Shown piece after piece: positions 49,701 to 61,300 of a stretch of 64,000 nt of DNA (the first letter of the stretch is position 1; the number at the start of each line of letters is the position of its first letter). Below the pieces are notes generated by a model. The model worked only from the letters and a program-made list of their open reading frames with translations, was not told where the DNA came from and ran no database searches. The stretch is taken from contig OX246747.1 in NCBI GenBank assembly GCA_945910005.1, forward strand, positions 39,995,190 to 40,059,189, read 5' to 3'. The position numbers and the translations under genes were made by a program. This DNA comes from Isoperla grammatica. Taxonomy: Eukaryota > Arthropoda > Insecta > Plecoptera > Perlodidae.

Positions 49701-51453
49701 AAAGAGCTCATTCGACAGATAAACCATATCGCAACGAGCCCACTCGGGGGAGGGGAAACGTACAGATGCATTTAGAAGGCGTATTGTCGCGATCGTAAGG
49801 AAACAGTTGGAACACACAACACCCTGTTCACACCAGTGGTCTTCACTGAAATGATGCGCAAAGTTAAAGGACTAACTACCTTACAAAAACTGGGTTAAGC
49901 ATTTAACTGAGTTAACTAATTTTTGTAATTTTAGTTTGTAATAATGACAATTTCCAAAACTCGCTCTACCACAATTCGTGAGTGAGCCTATGAGTGTATA
50001 TGATGGAAGGCTAAAAAAATGAAATGAATTGAAACTCTATTGCTTGGCTACTGTTATGCCTTGAAAATGCAAAGCACATTGTTAAGAAGACTTATTACAG
50101 ATATGAAAACCAGACTAATGTGAAGAACAAGTCACGCGATATGGAACAACCTCAGTCACCTTAATCGAGATTAGCAAGCGTAGTGTGAACGGGGCGTCAC
50201 GATCGCAACGCCCTCTCTATCGCCAACAAACAAACGTTGCGGCACCGTCCTACGGGGAAGAATCGCGACAACGCAAGACCTACGACCTACGCACGTTACG
50301 ACTTAATAAGGCCAAACGCACGCGTGCGATTGTTATGCGATGGATCACTTTCTTTCTAGCGCTTACGTTCGCTTCCCGTTATCACAAGCGGTGAGGTGGT
50401 GCGCCATCGTATACTACACTCGTGGTCCCGTCTTTGTTCACAATATATATTCTAACATCACGTTGCAATCGAGTTCTGACAAAGGCAATGGGGGTGTGCA
50501 CAAAAATACCCTTGTTGCGTTGTTATACGCTAATCCTAAGGTCTCGATGTCACACATGATAAGATTAGGCTGCCTTATTATCGCCCTTACAAAACTGTTT
50601 ATACCTATTCGAGAAAACACAGACATTACGTTTGTTTCGAGCGTCACAAAAAGCACAGACGAACGACAAACTTTACTCAGGCTTGTACTATTTATGAGAA
50701 AACTTCTTCGTATCAACGAGCTCTCGACAGTTCGAGCACCGGACTGGATATAAACACGAATCTAAAAAGAAAAAACGATCGCGAGGGAAGATGGAAGGCT
50801 ATATTAAAACAATTGTACTATCAATTACAAACGCGACCCTGGCTTGTAGCTCAACACCTCCCCGGTTAGAGAAGCCGGGAACCGGTATTTCACGACCGGG
50901 CCGTCGTTTCTCAAGACTTGTTGCCGCCAAAGAGACTTTTTGGTCTTACTCAGTGGAGATGGGTAGTGGTAGTTAGAAGATCTCTTAAGTGCATCACAGT
51001 TACCAAGTGTTTTCAAAGCAATAGATAGCTTACAAATTTTATTTCTATGTAAATTATTTTAGTTCATTCACCGACTTTGGTGGTAGTTGGGCTGTCTATT
51101 GGCGGATGCGTCGTTCTTTCGTTTGTCTAAAACGACAAAGTGCGGCCTACGGTCCGAATATTTCTACATTGAAAAACGTATTGCGGCTAGTCTGCAATGT
51201 GGACAAACACTCTTCCCATCACGCGATTCAAGTGTCTCAACGGGGCTTAACAGGCGGTGAATGTCGCACTGTGGTGCACCTCCTAAAGAATGCTACGGAC
51301 ATAATCCCCACCCGAAGTTTAAGTACAAAAAAACTACCAGCGTAGAGAAAGACAGAATAGTAGCACGTTTGCTTGGTAGTCGCATTGGCGACATCCTGTG
51401 GAAGTTTGATAGATCGTCGAGGTTTGTTTGAGCTACGAGGCAAGTGCACTAAC
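43726..51453. other. Largely repeat-free AT-rich region with no recognised gene
   Basis: No tandem arrays, inverted repeats or conserved frames stand out. Clusters of CCTAGG and TAGGCCTA words lie at 44460-44700 and 45410-45660. The 137-codon frame at 50340-50753 has no motif I know. Part may be 3-prime flank or UTR of the ELOVL gene, or hold small exons I cannot recognise. Confidence 0.4.
51038..51043 (-). promoter_or_regulatory. Candidate poly(A) signal for the ELOVL transcript
   Basis: AATAAA on the minus strand about 840 nt after the ELOVL stop codon. Several other AATAAA words occur further left in this AT-rich flank, so the choice of this one is only positional. Confidence 0.2.
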
Positions 51454-51519
51454 GTGGCAGACTGCGTGACAGAAGCATTCAGGATTCGCGGACACTGGCC
51501 TCGGTTCGAATCAAGCCAC
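51454..51519 (+). repeat. tRNA-like element
   Basis: GTGGC and GCCAC at the two ends can pair as an acceptor stem. GGTTCGAATC at 51503-51512 matches the B box. The A-box region is degenerate (TGGCAGACTGCGTGAC). It is a SINE head or tRNA pseudogene rather than a working tRNA. Confidence 0.4.
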
Positions 51520-51882
51520 TGTCCAACCGTCGGATCTAAGCTAGAAGACGGCGTCGACAAAGTGCCGCGGAAGTATTTACGCAAGGCAAGGATTGGTGGT
51601 GATTAAACGTACGCACGTAGCACCGTACTCGAGCTACGTCCTACGACGTACGGACAAGCGAGAGTTGCCGGAGGGCAGAGTCGAAAGTCTGGCGGTTTCC
51701 GCGATAGTCGCGCGTCGAAAGTCTCACACGAAAACACCCCCCAGATCGTCGGAGTCACACGAGTCGATTCACCGACGAGAGATCTTCTTCGCCGTCACGC
51801 ACGCACACGCACACACGACGGTCTCGTAAACAAAACGTACGACGAGGGTTCGTTTAAAACGTACTCACGCAAACAAGGTTCG

Positions 51883-52335
51883 TTATTTCTGCTTTCGTTG
51901 CGAAGCGGATCGGTTCGTGATGTAGCCGTTGGTCACGTCGTGGGAGTAACAGTTGGAGTAGCCGTTGGCGTACTCGTTGCTCGCGTAGTCCGAGGCAAAC
52001 GCGTGGCCGTTGGAAAGGGTTCCGTTTCCGTTGGACAGTACCTCGGTGCCGTTGGAAATCACGCCGTTCCCATTGGAAATCACACCATTCCCATTGGATA
52101 TAACGCCGTTTCCATTGGAAATCACCCCGTTTCCGTTGGACATAATACCGTTTCCGTTGGACATAATACCGTTTCCGTTGGACATAATGCCGTTCCCGTT
52201 GGAAATCACGCCGTTTCCGTTGGCGATGGATCTCTTGGTCAGCGTTACGCCGTTTCCGTTGGCCATCGCTCCGTTACCGTTCTTGAGTACGCCGTTGCTG
52301 TTTGCGTCGATCGTCTTGTTCTCTTCTACGATCGG
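51883..52335 (-). CDS. ELOVL: ELOVL terminal exon: SNGNG hexapeptide-repeat tail
   Basis: The acceptor is TTCTGTTTCCAG. The exon begins PIVEENKTIDANSNG in phase 0, exactly matching the preceding exon end. It then runs through about ten hexapeptides of the form (V/I)(I/M)SNGNG, a NGHAFASDYASNEYANGYSN-type segment, and ends RKQK followed by TAA. The repeat unit is 18 bp, so copy-number change keeps the frame. The tail of human ELOVL4 is also Asn/Gly-rich but much shorter. It is probably a disordered cytosolic tail and is unlikely to be catalytic. Plus-strand open frames over the same DNA are shadows of this repeat. Confidence 0.88.
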   Translation of the reverse strand, partial: PIVEENKTIDANSNGVLKNGNGAMANGNGVTLTKRSIANGNGVISNGNGIMSNGNGIMSNGNGIMSNGNGVISNGNGVISNGNGVISNGNGVISNGTEVLSNGNGTLSNGHAFASDYASNEYANGYSNCYSHDVTNGYITNRSASQRKQK

Positions 52336-55300
52336 CTGGAAACAGAACGAGAAATAAGTGAGTTCTAGCGATACAGTTAAAGAACCCTCTGATACAAACT
52401 CGGGTTAATCTGCATGTACTTGTATCGATTTGATGTTTATTGATGAATATTTACAGTACGTTAATACATAATGATCAATTATAGCAGTACTAAAACATCT
52501 CACTTGCTTCTACTACAAGTTAGTGTCACTTATAATGTATATGTATTATACAAATTCCTTTCATGAATATTCTTACAGATTAGGCCTACAGCTGGTTATG
52601 TGAGAATGACAATTAACAATCTGCTGCGTGCTTATGTGAAGAGTTTTCCCTTTCTAATTTACGATCGACATAAACGCGACAGATGTCGAATATTAACACA
52701 AGGACATGGGACGCGTACAAGAGTGGATCTCTTTCGAGACGACGTTGCCGAGACTAAGGATGGGAGAAAATCTACTCTTATGTACTACAGAAACACATTA
52801 AAACATTGATAAAAATAATAATAATCCATGGAAATAAAACATAATCCATTAAAAGCGTGAAAACAACAAAAAACCTAAGTTTTAAACTTACACAACTCTT
52901 ATTTCTGGGAAAATTTCCAATATATTGCAGTTTTAGAAATGATAACCTTTAATGGTTTCAACACTGGTTTCCCATTTATTGCGTGCCGCGTTTCTTTGAA
53001 GGCTCGAAAGACATCGTTGGCTTGTGCGCCAGCACCACACCAATAGACTATAGAAGACGGAAAGTCTTACCATGCACGCGCCGGCGTTCTCGCGCCTCCT
53101 GGGCTTGCCGTTCGTGTAGCTGGTCTTGTAAAAGTCAGAGAACAGGAAGAGAAAGAGAACCCCGTGCAGTCCGATCCAGACCATGAAGCCCTTGGGGTAG
53201 TTGCACTCGGTGAATAGCAGCTGGAACTGGTGGCACATGATCATCACAAACTGGATCTGAAACAAGCGTTTATTTATTTATTTATGAATTGGCCCCATAC
53301 AGCATTTTATGCCATTTAACAGAGACCAGTGTATCTAAGGATGATTAACAACGATGCATGATGATGAAGAAGGGGGGAGGGGAAGCCTGGTACCGGCATG
53401 TAGCCTACTCCTGTCGAAAAGTACCAAGGGGACCACCAGCTTTACGTCCCATCAGAAAGGACGGTGTAACTTTGACCAGTCATATAGGTGTCTCCACTAA
53501 CCTGGACTGCCGAGCAGTTGACGAGAAGAACGAAGCTGTTACACAAGCTTTCGAACCCTCCAATCTGCTCTAACCTACGGTAACTAGTGTTTCAGAGGAG
53601 AGTGGTCACCCATCCACCTCCTGACCTAGCCCGAGGTTGCGTAACTTCGGTGTTCGTATGGGAACCGGCTAAGCGACCGCGGCTAAACCGTTGGAACAAG
53701 CGTTGAAACACTCGCTTGTCGTTTAAGAGTCTGCTAACCAGATTGTAAGAGTTTAACGTTTTCCGTTTGTATCTTTAAAACAACCTTTGAAATTGTGGGA
53801 AGACACACAAAGACAGATATCAAGCTAAGGATTCTACAGATCACGAAAACTAATATATTTAAAATGTATTACGTTTGTATTACGTTACAATCATACAATA
53901 AAATCGTTACATCGCATTTTTCTTTTGCCGACGTTGACTTGTTCCATTCTTTGCGAATGTCATTTGTTTCGGCATGCGAAGCGGGGGGGGGGGGGGGGGC
54001 GTACTCACCATCTGCATGGAGGTGAGGTACTTCTTCCACCACAAGTACTTCTGGTACTGCGGCCCCATCGCGGTCACCATATAGTAGAAGTACATGACGA
54101 TGTGTACGAAGGTGTTGACGAGGGCGAAGAAGGTGCTGTGACCGCCGGGGGCGAACTTCATCCCCAGCCAGACGCTCATGGGCATACAGCCGTGGTGGAT
54201 CACGTGCAGGTTGGACACCTGGCTGTTCTTCTTGCGCAGTATGAAGAACATCTGGAACACACGACGGGCTCGTTAGTGGGGGGGCTGGCTTATCTGGGGG
54301 GGGGGGGGGGTACATTTATTGATTTATGTATTAATTGATTAGTTATATATTTATTTACATCAATCAACTTGGCGGTGTTGTTTTACCGTGGTTAAGTGAG
54401 GTTATTGGACTGTCCTTGTTTTCATTTCTTATTATTTATCCAATGTCTTCCTGCTATTAACACGTACGTCTGCCGATAACCTTGATTGGTTCTCTCTAGC
54501 TAGGTAAATAAACTCTGGGGTTAAGTTGTTGGCAAATGTGTTCACGAGTCAGTCGAGCCCCTGACATAATTACACACAGACAATACATGCTGGGGGGGGG
54601 GGGGGGGTGTTTAACAAACGTGTGACTGAAAATACTCCGCCGTCGATACAATTCTTCGCACACGCGAATGCGATAATTGTATAAATAGTGCAGCAATAAC
54701 AATTGTGAATTGAAAACGAAACGATGGCGCAACGATATTATTTTCACACCGGCAATTAATTAAATAGTTACGCTCTCACAATAATAAGTCAAAGTCAAAC
54801 GCATTGGAAAACAATTAGAATTATACCGAGTGAGTTGCAAGACAATGAATGACACGACGGCCGTAACAGGAAACCTTGTAGACTGTCCACCACGCAACCG
54901 CAACACACAACAGGTTGTAATGCGACTATTACAAGTGCAAGTACTAAGGTGACCATACGTCCCGGATTTCCCGGGACAGTCCCGTTTTTTTACACTCTGT
55001 CCCGGCGTCCCGAAGACTTTTTGAAAAGTACTTAAATGTCCCGGAATTGTGATACAAGTTTCTAATGGCCCGGAATTTATCGATGCGGCAAGTATTTGAA
55101 CAAAATGCGTGATCTATTGAGTTACTTGTGATGGCAGCTGTACACGTAGCTTACCGGCAAATACTGTAATAGGCGCTATCGCGATAGCGTCTGTACAGTA
55201 TTTGTTACCGGTACCATATCAGCTGACCGACCTACCCTACCCCTACCCACTACCGTCTTCCTACCGCCTAGGCTTAAACTAGCCGCCTCCCTTACGTTCT

Positions 55301-58300
55301 GACTTGTTGTATTTGGCGTGTCATAAGTCGCCGTTGAACTTTGATACTGTGTGTGTGTTTGTTTGTTTGAGCTGCGACAATGCCGCCATCAAAAAGGAAG
55401 AGTAAATTTAACACTGAGTTACAAAAATACTAGCAATTGCGGGCAAATGACGATTCCGACGTTCATTGCAGTCAGTGTCAATCCACATTTTCTATCGCGC
55501 ACAAGGGACGATCAGACATTAAAGAGCATCATAAAAGTAAAAAAAATCAAAAATCAACTCACTCTAAACTCATTCTAAAACGCTTTAAACCACATAAAAA
55601 CACACTTTTTCAAAAAATTTCCCGCGGCGCTGTTGTGGGGGGCATCCCCCCCACACCCCCCATTGTTGTCGCTGAAAGTTCTGTTTGTCCCGGGATTTCG
55701 ATTTGTAAATATGGTCACCTTAGCAAGTACACACATTAATGTATTCGAATTAGAGCTGTTGCAAAACAACGTAACGATTGTCTCGTGCTGAGGAAACGGC
55801 CGAGTCCATTTATAGTATAGCAATTCTTAGGTTGGAATTCATAGTCGGCCCCTACATTTAGGGGCGCCCATTGTTACCAAGGTAACAATTGTTTGCATGT
55901 TATTTCCCATAAACAAAACAAATCCATAGCAACAATGGGTGCCCCTAGGTGTAGGGGCCGACTATGAATTCCAACCTTAATTTGCTACTTGACTAGTTTC
56001 TACGCCATCTATACTATTGAAACATGTCAATTAGGGTTGGATACCTTGACTTTCCTAACACGGCGGTCGTCACTAATGAGGCTTGTGCTGTGTGCACACA
56101 ACAAAGCGGAAGACTGTATTTATGAAAGTGTGAAAGATCGACAAGAATCTGTTGATACTTCGTCGAAGCAGAGTACATTAAAGCAGCAGTTGATATATAG
56201 ACTAGTTATGTTGGGGATAGTAGACACTCTGATGTCTACATTCGAAAGTGAATGCACAGGACACCCCAACTATCAACATACCCTATATAATCGGGAGTTA
56301 TTATAGCTCACAAAATTCATATGAATTGATTGATCAATTTAAAATCAGAATCGGCATAAGCACCATAAAGCATATAAATACGTATAATTACTGAATAACG
56401 CCGAAATGCGTGCTTATTATTCGTGTTTTTCTTGAAGATACGCATGATTTTATTCGGCCGGTTGTAGTACCATAGTGATTTAATCTCAGTTCTAAAATAA
56501 ACCTCAATAGACGAAGTGCTAAAGGTGGCTTTAGAGAGACAAGAGCTATTCAAACTGTTTTTCTCGTGGAAGTTGCCTCAATTATATAACAGTTAAGCAT
56601 AAAAAAGCGGATAAAACTGTAGAAATACAACTTTTGACTCAAGAAAATGTAATCTCGTAAAATGAGAAACGAAATTCACCCCCAAAAAATCGACTCTACT
56701 TTCACGAGCGTCTACATCTACGCGCTTTATAGCCGGAAGTTCTTACGCGAGGGCGGAAGTAAAAGGTATAACATCCCGCTCGAAACAAAGACGACGGGGA
56801 TTCGTGGAAATATGTCGATCACGTGACTTTAAGGGGGGTCGATACCGTCAGTCTAATTGAATTGAATCTGTCTTGGGGGCGCGCTAGATAACATGCAGAT
56901 AGTATTGATAGGGGGTGAACGACCTCGCGGCACGCAACGAGGGTAATCGTCAGCGAGGGAGAAGACAGCGTAGGTCCAAATCAACACATAAACACTTTCC
57001 GAAGAGGATCGACTCCCACTAAAAGCAGGGAAGAAAATAAAAATCACAGCTCCAATCGGGAATCAAGCCCTAGAACTTTTCCGTTGGAATTCTAAACAAA
57101 TCCATATTACCAACGAATCATAAGTAAGAAACAAACTATCATCAAAAGCAGAGCAATTACTCGAAACATGTTTTGAATTTAAGCATAAGGGGATGAATAC
57201 TAACTATAAAATAAAACAATTAATAATCTCATGATATTTACACCTTGCAGATCGCGTCCTTGAAGACATTCAAGATGGATGTGGCAATATGTTGATCGTA
57301 CGCATTCATTTCTTGTAAAAAAAAAAAGTAAATTGTAATATATGGAATTAAAGAAAAACGCGTACTACAGTTGTTGTGTAAGCGATGAAACAGGTTGCAA
57401 AGCTTATGATTGAATACATATATGTGTATTATTAACCATTCGCTATAAGATATTATTGTAAAGAACTGAGTGTTTTTTTTTCATTATTTAATTCCTCATT
57501 ACTACAAATTATATGATTAGTATAACAACCAGTTCGGTTGCTACAGTTTGCCAATAATCTAGTTCTAAGAAGCGTGATGGCGGATGCAAGTCTAGTTATG
57601 GTTATCAATGTGAGTGAGGTGGCGTTATTTGTCAAACCGTGACATATACGCAGCCTTGATTGAAGGAATTATATTGTGGGTGAATTCCACTCGCTTGTTT
57701 TGTTGGGCAACAAGTGGTCGCCTGGCATCGCAACGCGGAAGATGAGGGTGTTGAGGAGCGTGATGACGTCACAGCTCGTTCATTGGCTAGGGTTTCAAGG
57801 GTGTTCACTTGTGTTATGTAAGTAAACATTGCGACAATACGTGTACCGCAATTGAAAAAGGGCTCATAAAGTTGCCCCTACGTAACTAAAGTATCATGCT
57901 TGCGAAGGTCCTCCTTTGTAAATCAGTTTTTATAACTGAATAGGATAGACATTAAATAAATAAATAAATAAATAAATAGCCGAACCCAATAGTACTAGAT
58001 TATCTATTTCCTGTTATTTACTTGAAACTAACACATACATACGACGTTGGGTTGGATACCTGAAAATTCGTAAGACAGCGGGCGTGACTCTTGAGCACTC
58101 TACAAGAGAGATTGATTGATATTTGGGCTTAACGTCTCATATTTTTGCAACAAGGCTAATCGAGACAATGAGTGGGTGAATTATGAAGATAATGGGGGGG
58201 TGTTAAGAGGTAAAGGGCCAGTGGGAGGGCGGGGAGGAAAGGGGAAAAGGGAGTGGGGAGGTTGTGGACTGCATTTTGTCTGACTTCTCCTCCTCGACCA

Positions 58301-61300
58301 GTCCGGCTAGGGTGGCCCTACCAGAAGCATACGCTTCCGCCGGCATAGCTCCAGGAATCATCAAAGCGCACAAACCTGCCCACCTCGATAAGGTAGCAGT
58401 CCATGGGCAGGCTGAGCACTCTACAAAGTAGAAGATTATCTGGATGTGTGAAAGAACGTCTGGAATCTGTTTATCTTCGTTGAAGCAGCTGACCGCACAT
58501 GAAAAAGTTATGGTACGTCGGGCAGAGCTATACCCTAGACGGGCATCGAACGGGGTACCTACGCTAGCAAGTAGTGAAACAGGTTTCTATATCAGCCATG
58601 TCCAGACAAGGTTACGACGTCGACCGTATAGAAACTGAGAGTTGCATCGACACTAACTAGGCTGAGCATTCAAGGACGCGTCTTGTGGCAGAAACAACGA
58701 GGCTAAGCTCGACGATTCTTGTATTTTTACTGTAGAAGCACTTGACGTCGCCCAATCACGCGCAAACCATGATATATACTCCTCTAGGTAGCAAAGAAAT
58801 TAATCAATTATGTTCGATCACTAGAGAATTTAATCGTCTATTTTATGAATGCTGTCTCGTTTTAATTATAATCTCTGTTGTTCTTTTAAACGATTGATTG
58901 GCGTGCTCGTGGAATGCACTTACAGCAATGAAAAACAATCGTTTAATAGAGTAAAACTTATGATCTTGAAACTTACTTAACAACGTCTATTAAAAAAAAT
59001 AGAACAATGCATTCTCATTGTCACGTTCTTGATGCAATTTGAAACAATTTGTTTTTAATTAAGAGTTGGAAATTATGGTTGTAGAGCGACAATGATGAGA
59101 ATAATAACGACATATTGTGTTGAGTCCTTACTGTGTCGAAGAATTCCGTGAACTTGGAGAAGTAATACCACCAGCAGGTCCTCGCCATCTGGAACAAGAC
59201 ACATGACGCTATTAGCAAACAAACAAACAAACAAACAAACAAACAAACAAACAAACAAACAAACAAGCTACATGCATGCAGGACATTGAAGCAATGCACC
59301 CAAATGCGTATCCTACACCGCAAGCTCGGCCGTACCAATTAAGAGGGATGTTGAAGACACCATTAATTGGGATGCTCTGCATTTTAATAGCATACCAAGT
59401 AACGAACTGTTACACCCAAAACTAATCGCTACAGAATTGTTTGTTATCGGAATTTGCTACAGTTAAGGCACCGAGATTGGCCACTGATGGCGCTAGTGAA
59501 AACGAATGAAGCGCTCCAAGTGGCAAAGTCGCGCAACAACCTGCTGAAGCAGCGTCGTTCTTCCTACGTCAATAAAGGGAAATTGTGAAAATTGTTTAAT
59601 TAAATACGGGTTTTAAAATTTTCGTGCAGATTATGAATCCCATCAGTAAATCTTAAAAAGGCAAGCCACCATTTTAATCAGGACACGTTTTAGACGTAAA
59701 AACAACAAATAACACACAACAAACACAAACAAAACAAGACAATAAAAGCCAAAACAAAAGCACCTAACAAAACAACAATACAAAATAAATACACATCAAC
59801 AATAAAAAAACAAAACAAACACCAAACAAAAACAAGATATATCACAATAATATTTAGCACTATTTTCAACCGCGGAATGAAATCTTCAGCAGTTTGTTGC
59901 TAAATTTGGCCACATATACCGCTGTATGTGTTGTTCTTGAAGATTGATTTAGGGAACCGTTATAAGAATCTTACAAAGGGTCCTAGATAATTGTCACGTG
60001 TACCGTTGTGACGTCACGTGAACATTCCCAATGACGTAATATAGATATAGTTATTTATAGCGAGATGGCAGCACGAGGTAAAGTAACATTTGGTGCAATT
60101 AATAAACCGTGAATGACGTCACGAGTCATCCAGGTCAGACAGCCAATCAATCGGTTGGGTAATAGTTATGCATATCACATCACGTCACATGCATGGATGT
60201 CTGGCTGTTGGATGGAAAACCTTGATGAACCAATAGATATTAATTTAAAAGAAAGTTAATTTAGCGAGTTCGTCTCCGTAACTGTAAGGTACAATCATCG
60301 TGGTGCAGTTAATCGTCGCGTTTATAGAGGGGACATTACGGAAGCCTCGCTAACTGGAAGGTACAATCATCGTGGAGCAGTTAATCGTCGCGTTTATATA
60401 GAGGGGACATTACGGAAGCCTCGCTAACACTGGAAGGTACAATCATCGTGGTGCAGTTAATCGTCGCGTTTATAGAGAGGAGAATATTACGGAAGCCTCG
60501 CTAACACTGGAAGGTACAATCATCGTGGTGCAGTTAATCGTCACGTTTATAGAGGGGACATTACGGAAGCCTCGCTAACTGGAAGGTACAATCATCGTGG
60601 TGCAGTTAATCGTCGGACATTACGGAAGCCTATCGGCACTTGCTACGCACACCTCGCCGTGAACGCTAACTGGAAGGTACAATCATCGTGGTGCAGTTAA
60701 TCGTCGCGTTTATAGAGGGGACATTACGGAAGCCTCGCTAACTGGAAGGTACAATCATCGTGGTGCAGTTAATCGTCACGTTTATAGAGGGGACATTACG
60801 GAAGCCTCGCTAACTGGAAGGTACAATCATCGTGGTGCAGTTAAAGGAATAGTCAGATGAAGAACTAAAAAATCACCAATTAGTCATTAGTCCATGAAAT
60901 TCAGTTATGTGTAAAATACAATTGATATAGGTTGCTTCAATGCAAGAAAAAAAATAGTGAACAATTAGCTATTCTACAGATTCCCTTCGGCAGCTCTTGC
61001 TGCATTTTTCTTTTAAAGCGTAGTGTAACTGTATCGGTTCTGAGGTCGCTGGCGCCTTCCCGATAGACAGAGGACTCATTGTGTTATACGAGACCAGCCC
61101 GCGCTCCGCGAAACGCTCGGCGACTGCGGACAGTACCGCTCAAAACAGATTGCAACTTTTCTACACATCATGTCACAAAAAAATTAATTGCAGGGTATTT
61201 TGTAGAAGTAAACGTTCGTACTAAGAAGCATGTTATCGGTAGAGAAACGATGCACATTAAACCTCCTGATCGATTTTTGATCAGTGCCCTATTTTAGCGG

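Noticed and set aside
50340..50753. 137-codon plus-strand frame as a candidate gene
   Set aside because: No recognised motif, no repeat-free homologue I can name, and the antisense strand is also open for 92 codons. I cannot support it beyond an open frame.
51898..52368. 156- and 115-codon plus-strand frames
   Set aside because: They are antisense shadows of the SNGNG repeat in the ELOVL terminal exon, whose minus-strand reading has correct splice junctions and family context.
53603..53668. A functional 5S rRNA gene
   Set aside because: Similarity covers only the internal promoter part; both 5S termini are missing and unrelated sequence follows.
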